64,000 bases of DNA from Streptomyces cyaneofuscatus. Lineage in GTDB: Bacteria > Actinomycetota > Actinomycetes > Streptomycetales > Streptomycetaceae. Location of the stretch: contig NZ_JOEM01000021.1 of assembly GCF_000718135.1 (NCBI RefSeq), positions 62,001 to 126,000 of the forward strand. Direction: 5' to 3'. Made by a program: the position numbers and the translations under genes. Shown piece by piece: positions 34,117-43,037 of this stretch. Every line of letters starts with the position of its first letter. Within the stretch, counting starts at the first letter, position 1. The notes below the pieces were generated by a model, which had not been told where the DNA came from, did not search any database, and saw only the letters and a program-made list of their open reading frames with translations.

Positions 34117-36390
34117 ATGACGAACTCAGCCGCTGTGCTCGCCGACGCCGCCGCCTACGCCGCCGCGGTCGAAGAGGCCTCCCAGGCCGCCGCCGCGTAC
34201 TACGCCACGGGTGAGAGCACGCTCGACGACGACGCGTACGACCGGCTGGCACGGGGGATCGCCGCGTACGAGGCGGATCATCCCGACGAGATACACGAGT
34301 CATCACCGACCGGGAAGGTGGCGGGCGGAGCCGCCGTCGGGGACGTTCCGCACACGGTGCCGATGCTCTCGCTGGACAACGTGTTCTCCGCCGAGCAGTT
34401 CGCCACCTGGACCGCCTCGCTGGCGCGGCGGATCGGCAGACCGGTCGCCGCCTGGAGCGTGGAGCCGAAGCTCGACGGCCTCGCGGTCGCCGCCCGCTAC
34501 CGGGAGGGCCGCCTGGAGCGGCTGATCACCCGGGGCGACGGCGCGGCGGGCGAGGACGTCTCGCACGCGGCCCCCGCGGTCGTCGGACTGCCCGAGCGGC
34601 TGGCCGCCCCGGTCACCATCGAGGTGCGCGGCGAGATACTCATGACGAACGAGCAGTTCGACCAGGGCAACGCGACCCGCACGGAGCACGGCGGCGCTCC
34701 CTTCGCCAACCCGCGCAACGGGGCGGCGGGCACCCTGCGCGCCAAGGACCGGGCGTACCGCGTGGAGACGACCTTCTTCGCCTACGGAGCCCTGCCGCTC
34801 GCCGGCTCCGGGGAGCTCGCCGAGGCCCTCACCGAGCTGCCCCACAGCGAGCTCCTCGCGTACGTCGCCGGGCTCGGCGTGCACACGGCCGCGGCCACGG
34901 AGGTGGCGCCGGTCCGGGTGACCACCGTGGAGGAGGTGCAGGCGCGCGTGGCCGAGATAGCCGCCCTGCGCGCCGAGTTGCCGTTCGGCATCGACGGCAT
35001 CGTGATCAAGGCGGACCTCGCGGCCGACCGGCGTGAGGCCGGTTCCGGCAGCCGGGCGCCGCGCTGGGCCATCGCCCACAAGCTCCCCGCCGTCGAGAAG
35101 ATCACCCGCCTGCTCTCCGTCGAGTGGAACGTGGGGCGCACCGGGATCATCGCGCCGCGCGCCGTCCTGGAGCCCGTCGAGATCGACGGATCCACCGTCG
35201 GCTACGCCACCCTGCACAACCCGGCCGACATCACCCGCCGCGATCTGCGCCTGGGCGACCGGGTCATGGTCTACAAGGCGGGCGACATCATCCCGCGCAT
35301 CGAGGCCCCCGTGGCCCACCTGCGCACCGGCGAGGAGACGCCGATCGAGTTCCCGGCGAGCTGCCCGCAGTGCGGTTCCGAGATCGACACGAGCGAGCAG
35401 CGCTGGCGCTGCACCCGCGGCCGCAACTGCCGCCTGGTCGCCTCCGTGTCGTACGCCGCCGGCCGCGACCAGCTCGACATCGAGGGACTCGGAACCACCC
35501 GGGTCGTCCAGCTCGTCGACGCCGGCCTCGTCACGGACTTCGCCGACCTGTTCACCCTGGAGCGGGAGCAGCTGCTCGCCCTGGACCGGATGGGCGAGAC
35601 CTCCACCGACAATCTCCTCGCCGCCATCGGGACCGCCCGCTCGCGCCCGCTGTCCCGGGTCTTCTGCGCCCTGGGTGTACGGGGAACGGGGCGCTCCATG
35701 TCCCGCAGGATCGCGCGGTACTTCGCGACCATGGACCACATCGTCGCCGCCGACACCGAGTCGCTCCAGCGCGTCGACGGCATCGGCAAGGAGAAGGCCG
35801 CGGCGGTCGTCGCCGAGCTGGTGGAGCTGGCCCCGCTGATCGAGAAGCTCGTCCGGGCCGGGGTGACGATGACGGAGCCGGGGGCCACCCCGCCGCCCGA
35901 GCCCGGTACGGAGGAGGAGGGCGGCGGCGGGACCGGAGCTGAGCTGCCGCTGGCGGGGATGAAGGTGGTGGTCACGGGGGCCATGACCGGGGCGCTGGAG
36001 AAGCTGTCGCGCAATCAGATGAACGAGCTGATCGAGCGGGCGGGCGGGAAGTCCTCCTCCAGCGTCTCCGCGCGCACCAGCCTGCTGGTCGCGGGGGAGA
36101 AGGCCGGATCGAAGCGGACCAAGGCGGAGGAGCTGGGCATCAGGATCGCGGCGCCGGAGGAGTTCGCGGAGCTGATCTCCGGCTTCCTGACGGGGGAGAC
36201 GGGAGCGGTTCCGGAGGCCGGCGCGGCTGTGGAGATCGTTGCGGTGACCGGTGTGGAGACGGCGGCCGTGGCTGTCCTGGCGGGGGAGGGGAAGCCGACG
36301 GCGGCCGGGCCCCAAGCGGAAGTCGCTGACGCCGTGGAGGCGGTGGAGGCGGTGGAGGTCGCGGAGGTGGTCGAGGCCGTCAAGGTCTGA
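34117..36390 (+). CDS. ligA: NAD+-dependent DNA ligase (LigA paralogue) with acidic tail
   Basis: A 757-residue ligase that joins nicked DNA using NAD+. It has domain Ia, then the adenylation domain with nucleophile K118 (EPKLDGLA), then the OB fold ([16 protein letters not shown]). The Cys4 zinc finger ([13 protein letters not shown]), helix-hairpin-helix repeats ([10 protein letters not shown]) and BRCT domain (about 610-685) follow. About 70 residues of Ala/Val/Glu-rich sequence with EAVEAVEV repeats follow BRCT. The N-terminal part differs from the usual housekeeping Streptomyces LigA as I recall it, so this is probably a second copy. Start ATG 34117; an ATG at 34108 is also possible. Confidence 0.88.
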   Translation: MTNSAAVLADAAAYAAAVEEASQAAAAYYATGESTLDDDAYDRLARGIAAYEADHPDEIHESSPTGKVAGGAAVGDVPHTVPMLSLDNVFSAEQFATWTASLARRIGRPVAAWSVEPKLDGLAVAARYREGRLERLITRGDGAAGEDVSHAAPAVVGLPERLAAPVTIEVRGEILMTNEQFDQGNATRTEHGGAPFANPRNGAAGTLRAKDRAYRVETTFFAYGALPLAGSGELAEALTELPHSELLAYVAGLGVHTAAATEVAPVRVTTVEEVQARVAEIAALRAELPFGIDGIVIKADLAADRREAGSGSRAPRWAIAHKLPAVEKITRLLSVEWNVGRTGIIAPRAVLEPVEIDGSTVGYATLHNPADITRRDLRLGDRVMVYKAGDIIPRIEAPVAHLRTGEETPIEFPASCPQCGSEIDTSEQRWRCTRGRNCRLVASVSYAAGRDQLDIEGLGTTRVVQLVDAGLVTDFADLFTLEREQLLALDRMGETSTDNLLAAIGTARSRPLSRVFCALGVRGTGRSMSRRIARYFATMDHIVAADTESLQRVDGIGKEKAAAVVAELVELAPLIEKLVRAGVTMTEPGATPPPEPGTEEEGGGGTGAELPLAGMKVVVTGAMTGALEKLSRNQMNELIERAGGKSSSSVSARTSLLVAGEKAGSKRTKAEELGIRIAAPEEFAELISGFLTGETGAVPEAGAAVEIVAVTGVETAAVAVLAGEGKPTAAGPQAEVADAVEAVEAVEVAEVVEAVKV

Positions 36391-36396
36391 GTCCGG

Positions 36397-36427
36397 TCGG
36401 GGTGCCTTGAATCGGGGTGCCTTTGAA
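36397..36427 (+). repeat. Tandem 15/16-bp repeat after the ligase gene
   Basis: TCGGGGTGCCTTGAA (36397-36411) is followed at once by TCGGGGTGCCTTTGAA (36412-36427). It starts just past the ligase stop. The rest of the gap to 36548 shows no clear gene or operator. Confidence 0.7.
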
Positions 36428-36548
36428 TCGGTAGAGAAGTGGCTTTCCCTCACCCGGTATTGCATAGTGAGGGCTTGGTCAAGCCTCGCTATCAGCGGGC
36501 CGATGGGTGCGTGGACGGCTGTGGACGGCCGACCGGGGGTGAGGGGCG

Positions 36549-37553
36549 ATGCGTTCTCCGTACGACGGACAGCGACGCGGTCGTTCCGTCCCGCCTCCGG
36601 GCCGTTCCGGCGAAGAGCGCGGGCCGCTCGGCGAGGTCCCCCGCCCCTTCGGCGAGGGTGCCGGACCGCTTCGTGACGGAAGCGGGGCCGAGGGGACCGG
36701 GACCGGGCGTGGGCCCGGGGCGCTCCGGGTGCGCCACGGATACCGCCGGCTCGGCGGCAGGACCGTGGCCGCCCGGGGACTCGCCCTGGACCTCGGCAGC
36801 TCCCGCACCCGGGCCTGGGTGCCCGGCCACGGCCTGGTCACCGACCCGTTCCTCGGCGGCGGCAACCTCCTCGACGGCCCCGGCCTCGCCCTCGACGGGG
36901 GCGCCGAGCGGCCCGTCCGGCGCGGACGCATCGTCGACCCCGAGTCCTGCGGGCGGCTCCTCGGCCGCATCGCCGACGCCGCCCTCGGCCCCGACCGCAC
37001 GGACAGCGTCATCGTCCTCAGCCACCCCGTCCTCGCCGGCGCCGTCCACCGCAACGCCGCGCGGGAGCTCCTCGCCGGTCTCGGACCGACGCGCGTCCTC
37101 GTCCTCAGCAGCGCCCGGGCCGCCGCCGCGTACGCCGGACCGCGCGACGCAGGCCCGCTGCTCGTCGTCGACATGGGCGCCGAGCTCACCGAGGTCACCC
37201 TCCTCGTCGGCGGCCGGATCGCCGACGCCCGGCAGGCCGAGACCGGGCTCAGCGACCTGGACCCGGCGACGCTGCCCGTCACCCTGGTCGGTACGGTCCT
37301 CGACATGGTGAAGTCCATGTGGCGGCAGGACCGGCACGGCGCGATCCGCGGCGCCCTGCGCAAGGGCCCGGTGCTCGCCGGCGGTGGTGCGCTGCGGCCC
37401 GACGTCACCGACCGCCTCGCCCGGTGCCTCGGCACGCCCGTGCGGCTGGCCGAGGACCCTTCGACCACCGTCGTCCGCGGCGCCGGACAGATCCTCAGCT
37501 CCGTGCTCCGCCACGGGGCGTCCGCCTCCGCCCTGCCCGGCCGAGCCAGGTGA
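36549..37553 (+). CDS. MreB-like actin-fold protein, short form
   Basis: A 334-residue protein. The first 75 residues are Gly/Arg/Pro-rich and of low complexity. The remainder carries the actin-superfamily nucleotide motifs: phosphate 1 LALDLGSSRTRAW (D81), phosphate 2 LLVVDMGAELTEVTLL (from about 204), and adenosine motif VLAGGGALRPD (about 273-283). The folded core, about 255 residues, is too short for full MreB and probably lacks one or both small subdomains. S. coelicolor has a third, shortened MreB-like protein near a secDF gene (SCO6166, from memory), which this likely matches. Its stop overlaps the next gene (GTGA). Confidence 0.75.
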   Translation: MRSPYDGQRRGRSVPPPGRSGEERGPLGEVPRPFGEGAGPLRDGSGAEGTGTGRGPGALRVRHGYRRLGGRTVAARGLALDLGSSRTRAWVPGHGLVTDPFLGGGNLLDGPGLALDGGAERPVRRGRIVDPESCGRLLGRIADAALGPDRTDSVIVLSHPVLAGAVHRNAARELLAGLGPTRVLVLSSARAAAAYAGPRDAGPLLVVDMGAELTEVTLLVGGRIADARQAETGLSDLDPATLPVTLVGTVLDMVKSMWRQDRHGAIRGALRKGPVLAGGGALRPDVTDRLARCLGTPVRLAEDPSTTVVRGAGQILSSVLRHGASASALPGRAR

Positions 37554-38242
37554 CCCCGCACCCGGGGCCGCCCCGGGGGAACGCGCCCACGGTGCGGCCG
37601 GGAGCGGTTCGGCCGGCACCGGCGCACCGGACCCGGAGCGTGCTGGCCGCGCTGGTGCTCGCCGTTCTCACCCTGGTCGGCGGCGCCCCCGCCGGGGCCG
37701 CGCTGCCCGCCGGTGCCCTCAACAGCCTCGCGTCCACCGTCGCGTACACGCCGAAGGCCCCGGCGCCCGCCCCGCAGACCGACCGCACCGCCCACCCCGG
37801 CGGCCCCCACCACGACCTGCGGCGCACCCGCACGGCTCCCAGCCCCGCCGGTCCCGGGGCCGGTGGCCGCAACGCCCGCGACCAGCGGGCCGGCACCGGC
37901 CACCCCCACCACGTCCGCACCAGCCCCGCCCGGCCGCACGCCCAGAGCCTCCACGAGCGGTCACCGGCCGCCGATCCGACCCACCAGACCCCGCGCGCGG
38001 GCATCAGCCGCGCCCACCTCACCGGCCACGCGCCCCCGCCGTCCTACGAGGGGCTGCTGCCCTGCCCGCCCGGCCCGGTCGTGGAGCGCGGCCAGGCCGA
38101 GCGGGGCACCACGGCCTCCTTCGCCACGCCCTCCGGACGCCGGGGCGCGCTGCCCGGCGTCCGCGGTCCTCCGGACAGGAGCGCCGGTCACCCGACCGGC
38201 CACCGGCCCTGCTCTGCCGATCCGGCGTCACGTCCTCACTGA
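37550..38242 (+). CDS. Secreted or membrane-anchored His/Pro-rich protein of unknown function
   Basis: A 230-residue protein. A GTG overlaps the stop of the MreB-like gene by 4 bp. After about 20 basic residues, a hydrophobic segment VLAALVLAVLTLVGGAPAGA acts as a signal peptide or anchor. The mature part is rich in Pro, His, Arg and Thr and probably disordered; only two cysteines occur, in LLPCPPG and RPCSAD. I recognise no domain. Coupling to the MreB-like gene and its position before secDF suggest an envelope role. Confidence 0.6.
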   Translation: MTPHPGPPRGNAPTVRPGAVRPAPAHRTRSVLAALVLAVLTLVGGAPAGAALPAGALNSLASTVAYTPKAPAPAPQTDRTAHPGGPHHDLRRTRTAPSPAGPGAGGRNARDQRAGTGHPHHVRTSPARPHAQSLHERSPAADPTHQTPRAGISRAHLTGHAPPPSYEGLLPCPPGPVVERGQAERGTTASFATPSGRRGALPGVRGPPDRSAGHPTGHRPCSADPASRPH

Positions 38243-38277
38243 GGTGAGGGCGGCCGACGCCCCACCGGAGGAATTCC

Positions 38278-40584
38278 ATGACTCGCGCCACCACGGTGCG
38301 AGCGGTTCTGGCTGCCGCCGTGCTGCTCGTCTCCGTCTTCATCACGCTGACCATGTCACCCAGACTCGGCCTCGACCTCCAGGGCGGCACCCGTATGGTG
38401 CTCCAGGCCAAGGACTCCGCCACCGTCGAGGCGGACCGGGAGACCACCGACCGCACCCTGGAGGTCCTGCGCCAGCGCATCGACTCCCTCGGGGTCGCCG
38501 AACCCGTCCTCACCCGCTCCGGCGAGGACCGCATCATCGTCGAACTGCCCGATGTCCAGGACCCGCGCCAGGCGGCCGCCGTCATCGGCCGCACGGCCCA
38601 GCTCAGCTTCCACGAGGTCCTCGGCGCCGCGCCCCCCGGCACGGATACCGCCCCCGAGACGGGGGAGAAGCGGCTGATCCTTCCCGACGAGCAGGGGACG
38701 CGGCTCGACCTCGGCCCCTCCCGCCTCTCCGGCGCGGGCGTCAAGGACGCCACCGCCTTCTTCGAGGCGCAGCAGGCGGCCGGTTGGACCGTGAAGCTGG
38801 ACTTCCACAAGGACGCCGGCAAGGACTGGACGAAGCTGACCGGTGAGGCGGCCTGCCACCCCGCCGGGGACGAGCGGCGGCGCGTCGCCATCGTCCTGGA
38901 CGAGAAGGTCATCTCCTCGCCCCAGGTCGACCCCTCGGTCGGCTGCCAGGCCGGACTGCCCTCCGGCGGTACCCAGATCACCGGTTCCTTCACCGCGAAG
39001 GAGGCCCGTGACCTGGCCCTGCTCATCAAGGGCGGCGCCCTGCCCGTCCCCGTCGAGATCGTCGAGCAGCGGACCGTCGGCCCGACGCTCGGTGCCGCCG
39101 CGATCGACGCCAGCGCCCAGGCGGCCCTGATCGGCGCCGCCGCCACCGCGCTCTTCATCACCTTCGTCTACCGCCTCTTCGGCGCCCTGGCCGCCGTCGC
39201 CCTCGCCGCGTACGGCGTGATCTCGTACGCCGCACTCGTCGGCCTCGGCGTCACCCTCACGCTCCCGGGACTCGCCGGGTTCGTCCTGGCGATCGGGATG
39301 GCGGTCGACGCGAACGTCCTGGTCTTCGAACGGGCCAGAGAGGAGTGCCAGGACCGGCCGACGCGCTCTCTCCGCTCGGTGCTGACCACCGGGTTCCAGA
39401 AGGCGTTCAGCGCCGTCGCCGACTCGAACATCACCACGCTCCTCGCGGCCGGGCTGCTCTTCTTCCTGGGCTCGGGCCCGGTCAAGGGCTTCGGCGTCAC
39501 CCTCGCCATCGGGGTCGTCGCCTCGATGTTCTCCGCGCTGGTCATCGCCCGCGCGCTCACCGAGATCGCGGCGGGCTCCCGCTTCGTCAGCGACTACCGG
39601 GGCGTCAACGGCATCGCGCGCCCCGGCAGCGTACGGACCTGGCTGACCCGCAAGGACCCCCAGCTGTTCCGCAAGCCGGTCCAGTGGCTCGTCATCTCCA
39701 CCGTCCTGGTCGCCGTCGCCGTCGCGGGGATCGTGGTGCGCGGGGTCGACCTCGGGGTGGAGTTCACCGGGGGACGGCTGGTCGAGTACTCCACCAGCCG
39801 GCCCGTCGACGTCGAGACCGCCCGCTCCACGCTCGCCGACGCCGGGTTCGGTGACGCCGAGATCACCACGGCGGGCGACGGCGACATCTCCGTACGCACC
39901 GGAAAGCTCGACAACGACGGGGAGCACGCCCTGCGGACCGCCCTGGCCACCGAGGGCGGCGAGACCACGAAGGTACGGGACGAGCTGATCGGCCCGAGCC
40001 TCGGCGACGAACTGCGACGCAACGCGCTGATCGCTCTGGGCGTCGCCGTCCTCGTGCAACTGGCCTATCTGGCGGTCCGGTTCCGCTGGACGTTCGCCGT
40101 GGGGTCGGTGATCGCCATGGTGCACGACGTGATCATCGTGGTGGGCGCCTTCGCCTGGCTCGGGCGGCCCGTGGACGGCATCTTCCTGGCCGCCCTGCTG
40201 ACCGTCATCGGTTACTCGGTCAACGACTCGGTGGTGGTCTTCGACCGGGTACGGGAGCTGTGGGCCGGGAACCGGAAGACACCCCTGGCCACCATCGCCC
40301 GCCGGGCGGTGCTCCAGACCGTCCCCCGTACGGTGAACACCGGGATGGGCGCCCTGTTCATCCTGGTCGCCCTCGCGGTCCTGGGCGGCGACTCGCTGAC
40401 CGACTTCGCGCTCGCCCTGCTCATCGGCATCGTCGTGGGCACCTGGTCGTCGGTGTTCACGGCCGTACCGGGCGCCCTGGTCCTGGAACGCACCACCACC
40501 GCACCCCCGCCCGTACCGGGCAAGAGCTCCCGGCGCGCCCGCGCACCCCGGCGCGACCTGCTCGACAACGGGGCCCGCGTCTGA
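38278..40584 (+). CDS. secDF: Fused protein translocase subunit SecDF
   Basis: A 768-residue membrane protein that joins SecD and SecF in one chain, with 12 predicted helices. It uses the proton gradient to pull exported proteins out of the SecYEG channel. Signatures are the SecD D1 motif GLDLQGGTRMVL (about 30-41), the D5 motif IGMAVDANVLVFERAREE in the SecD TM4 region, FTGGRLVEYS at the SecF start and GYSVNDSVVVFDRVRE in SecF TM4. Streptomyces usually has separate secD and secF as well, so this is probably an accessory SecDF. GGAGGAATTCC is an ideal RBS. Confidence 0.93.
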   Translation: MTRATTVRAVLAAAVLLVSVFITLTMSPRLGLDLQGGTRMVLQAKDSATVEADRETTDRTLEVLRQRIDSLGVAEPVLTRSGEDRIIVELPDVQDPRQAAAVIGRTAQLSFHEVLGAAPPGTDTAPETGEKRLILPDEQGTRLDLGPSRLSGAGVKDATAFFEAQQAAGWTVKLDFHKDAGKDWTKLTGEAACHPAGDERRRVAIVLDEKVISSPQVDPSVGCQAGLPSGGTQITGSFTAKEARDLALLIKGGALPVPVEIVEQRTVGPTLGAAAIDASAQAALIGAAATALFITFVYRLFGALAAVALAAYGVISYAALVGLGVTLTLPGLAGFVLAIGMAVDANVLVFERAREECQDRPTRSLRSVLTTGFQKAFSAVADSNITTLLAAGLLFFLGSGPVKGFGVTLAIGVVASMFSALVIARALTEIAAGSRFVSDYRGVNGIARPGSVRTWLTRKDPQLFRKPVQWLVISTVLVAVAVAGIVVRGVDLGVEFTGGRLVEYSTSRPVDVETARSTLADAGFGDAEITTAGDGDISVRTGKLDNDGEHALRTALATEGGETTKVRDELIGPSLGDELRRNALIALGVAVLVQLAYLAVRFRWTFAVGSVIAMVHDVIIVVGAFAWLGRPVDGIFLAALLTVIGYSVNDSVVVFDRVRELWAGNRKTPLATIARRAVLQTVPRTVNTGMGALFILVALAVLGGDSLTDFALALLIGIVVGTWSSVFTAVPGALVLERTTTAPPPVPGKSSRRARAPRRDLLDNGARV

Positions 40585-40586
40585 CC

Positions 40587-40629
40587 CCGTCCGCCCCTTG
40601 CCCCGGAGACCGGGGCAAGGGGCGGACGG
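40587..40629. terminator. Bidirectional terminator between secDF and the XRE gene
   Basis: CCGTCCGCCCCTTGCCCCGG (40587-40606) pairs perfectly with CCGGGGCAAGGGGCGGACGG (40610-40629) around the loop AGA. This 20-bp stem sits right after the secDF stop and 20 bases from the stop of the convergent regulator gene, so it should end both transcripts. Confidence 0.9.
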
Positions 40630-40648
40630 TCAGTGCGGACGGTTACGG

Positions 40649-41482
40649 TTACGGAAGGCGCTCGCGCAGATAGGCCGCGGTCTCCCGGTCGGCGGGCAGG
40701 AACGTCTCGATGGCCAGCTCCGCCACGGTCACGTCCATCGGCGTGTTGAACGTCGCGATCGAGGCGATGAACGAGAGCACCTGGCCCCCGTGCTCGATCA
40801 CCAGAGGCAGCGCGAACGACGGCGTACGCTCCCGGGCCCGGTCACCGGCGCCCCTGCCGCCGGCACCCCGGTCCGCCTGGTCCGCCCGGTCCGGTACGGG
40901 ATAGGCCGCCACCTCCTCGTACAGCGTCCGCAGCTCCGGCGACCGTACGAGCGCGATCTGGCGCTCCATCTGCGCCAGCAGATCCGCCCGCCACTCCGCC
41001 AGGTTCCAGATGCGCGGCGCGAGCCCCGCCGGATGGAGCGTGATCCGCATGGCGTTGAGCGGCGGGGTGAGGAGTTCCTCGGCGACCCCCTCCATGAGCA
41101 GGGCGATGCCCCGGTTGACCGCCACCACGTCGTAACGGCCGTCGACGACGAGCGCCGGATACGGCTCGTACCCCGCGAGCAGCCGGTCCAGGCCGTCGCG
41201 CACCGAGGCCATCGCGGGGTCGTCGAGCGGGGTCTGCGCGTAGCGGGGCGCGTAACCGGCCATCACCAGCAGGGCGTTGCGTTCCCGGACGGGGATGTCC
41301 AGCTGCTCGGCCAGGCGCAGGACCATGTCCTCGCTGGGGCGCGAGCGGCCGGTCTCGATGAAGGAGATGTGACGGGCCGAGGAGTCGGCGCGCAGCGCCA
41401 GATCCAGCTGGCTGATCCGCCGCCGCTCCCGCCAGTCGCGCAGCAGTGGCCCCACCCCCGTGTCGGGGAAGACAGTCGTCAT
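40649..41482 (-). CDS. XRE/MmyB-like helix-turn-helix regulator
   Basis: A 277-residue regulator. The HTH (RERRRISQLDLALRADSSARHISFIETGRSRP) is at about 17-50. The MmyB-like ligand domain follows (YPALVVDGRYDVVAVNRGI, PPLNAMRITLHPAGLAPRI). Members often bind fatty acids or small acids and control a neighbouring dehydrogenase gene. Here the divergent neighbour is a PCD gene 64 bp away, so the short shared region is the likely target. The RBS is weak. Confidence 0.87.
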   Translation of the reverse strand: MTTVFPDTGVGPLLRDWRERRRISQLDLALRADSSARHISFIETGRSRPSEDMVLRLAEQLDIPVRERNALLVMAGYAPRYAQTPLDDPAMASVRDGLDRLLAGYEPYPALVVDGRYDVVAVNRGIALLMEGVAEELLTPPLNAMRITLHPAGLAPRIWNLAEWRADLLAQMERQIALVRSPELRTLYEEVAAYPVPDRADQADRGAGGRGAGDRARERTPSFALPLVIEHGGQVLSFIASIATFNTPMDVTVAELAIETFLPADRETAAYLRERLP

Positions 41483-41546
41483 GGGAAGACCGTAACGTCG
41501 AGTGTCCGGTCGCACGCCGACATCCGAGACCCACGGGAGCCGTTCC

Positions 41547-41852
41547 ATGTCCGCCGAACCGCTGTCGAAGACCGAGACCGAACACCGGCTGGAGTCCCTG
41601 CCCGGCTGGGCGCTGGAAGGGGACCGGATCACCCGGACCTACCGGCTGCCGTCGCACTTCGCCGCCGCCGCGCTGACCGTGCACATCGCGCAGATCCAGG
41701 AAGAGCTGAACCACCACTCCGATCTGACGCTCGGCTACAACACCGTGGCCCTGTCCGTCCATACGCACGACGCGGGCGGCAAGGTCACGGAGAAGGACCT
41801 GGAGCTGGCCACCCGGGTCACGGCCGCCGCACCGGGCCACGGCGCGGAGTAG
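41547..41852 (+). CDS. Pterin-4a-carbinolamine dehydratase (PCD/DCoH)
   Basis: A 101-residue enzyme that dehydrates 4a-hydroxytetrahydrobiopterin during recycling of the pterin cofactor. The signature E-x3-HH-S-D (EELNHHSDLTLGYNTVALSVHTH) is complete, and the length is normal for the family. GGGAG precedes the ATG. No aromatic amino acid hydroxylase gene lies nearby. The gene is divergent from an XRE regulator. Confidence 0.9.
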   Translation: MSAEPLSKTETEHRLESLPGWALEGDRITRTYRLPSHFAAAALTVHIAQIQEELNHHSDLTLGYNTVALSVHTHDAGGKVTEKDLELATRVTAAAPGHGAE

Positions 41853-41907
41853 CGGGTACGGCTGTACGACGGGGGGCGTCGAGAGGTGGCTCACCGGCCC
41901 CCGGCGC

Positions 41908-42870
41908 TCAGCTCACCAGCCCGAACCGCGGATTCCCGGCGAGCCACCGGGCGTAGACGGGGCTGCGTGACACGGCCTCCGCGTACGCCGCGCGGGTCTG
42001 CCCGGCCACCGCCACCGCCGCGGCGTCCGCCGCGGGGGAGTGCGGGTGCCAGCCCAGCAGGTGCCGCCAGCTGAGCGGCGCACCGGCGAGCGGCCGGGTC
42101 ACCACGCCGGGGACCGGCGGGAACGTCGCCCGGCACAGCCCGATCGCCCGACCGACCTGCACCAGATGGACGACGGATGAGGTGTCCGTCTCGTACACCG
42201 ACACCGGGGTGAAACCGGCGCGCGCGCAGGCCGTGGCGAAACAGTCGGCGAAACAGCCGTCCCCCGGAACGTCGGCCCAGCACTGGTCCGCCAGCGAGGC
42301 GAGGTCCAGCTCCTCCTCGTCGGCCAGCGGGTGGTCCTCGGGCAGCATCACGAAGACCGGGTCCACCCCCACCACCTCCCAGACCAGCCGCTCGGCCAGC
42401 GGCGGCGGGCTCTCGCCGCACGTGCCGATCAGCGCGAAGTCCAGGCGCCCGTCGATCGTCAGGGCGGCGATCTCGTCCACGGACCACGCGGTGTACGTGG
42501 AGACCGGGGCAGCCGGGTGCGCCGTGGCGATCCGGTCGACCAGACCGCCGAGCAGCGGGCCGTGCGTCCCGCCGAGCCGGAACCGCTCCAGCGGCCCGGT
42601 GGCGTTGGCGAACCGCACCGCCTCCGCCTGGAGTTCGCTCACCGCGGGCAGCACGACCCGGGCCCGCTCCAGCACCAGCTCGCCGAGCGGAGTGGCGCGG
42701 GCACCTGTGTGGTCACGCTCGAAGAGCGTGCCGCCCAGGGCCTTCTCGATCCGCCGCAGCTGGGCGCTGAGAGCGGGCTGGGCGAGGCCCAGCGTGGCGG
42801 CGGCCTTGGTGAGGCTGCCGGTGTCGGCGATGGCACGGACGGTTCTCAGATGGCGCAACTCCAGCTCCAT
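41908..42870 (-). CDS. LysR family transcriptional regulator
   Basis: A 320-residue regulator. The winged HTH at residues 1-60 reads MELELRHLRTVRAIADTGSL and onward to RRIEKALGGTLFERDH. The type 2 periplasmic-binding-like effector domain covers about 90-300. No divergent partner gene is present: upstream is the terminator of an NmrA-type gene on the same strand. The target is unknown. Confidence 0.88.
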   Translation of the reverse strand: MELELRHLRTVRAIADTGSLTKAAATLGLAQPALSAQLRRIEKALGGTLFERDHTGARATPLGELVLERARVVLPAVSELQAEAVRFANATGPLERFRLGGTHGPLLGGLVDRIATAHPAAPVSTYTAWSVDEIAALTIDGRLDFALIGTCGESPPPLAERLVWEVVGVDPVFVMLPEDHPLADEEELDLASLADQCWADVPGDGCFADCFATACARAGFTPVSVYETDTSSVVHLVQVGRAIGLCRATFPPVPGVVTRPLAGAPLSWRHLLGWHPHSPAADAAAVAVAGQTRAAYAEAVSRSPVYARWLAGNPRFGLVS

Positions 42871-42948
42871 AAAGGCAAGTTATGGCCCCCGGCCCGCCCG
42901 GGCAATACGTCGGTCACTCTTCGGTTCAGGCGATGTTTCCGGGCTGTA

Positions 42949-42973
42949 CCTCCGGCGCGCGCGGCGCCGGAGG
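42949..42973 (-). terminator. Hairpin after the NmrA-type gene
   Basis: CCTCCGGCGC (42949-42958) pairs with GCGCCGGAGG (42964-42973) around GCGCG. It lies 58 bases past the stop of the minus-strand reductase gene and before the LysR start. Confidence 0.65.
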
Positions 42974-43000
42974 ATCCCGCTCCAGTTCAGCCGGGCCGGC

Positions 43001-43037
43001 TTCCGGCCTCAGCCGGTTCAGGTTCCGGCCTCAGCCG
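43001..43037 (-). repeat. Two copies of a 15-bp stop-codon segment, 22-bp period
   Basis: TTCCGGCCTCAGCCG occurs at 43001-43015 and 43023-43037. On the minus strand the copy at 43023-43037 carries the TGA of the NmrA-type gene; the other repeats that stop downstream. Confidence 0.85.

Noticed and set aside
42949-43037. Possible small RNA gene between LysR and the NmrA-type gene
   Set aside because: The strong hairpin is explained as the terminator of the upstream minus-strand gene, and the repeats as a stop-codon duplication. No separate promoter is evident.
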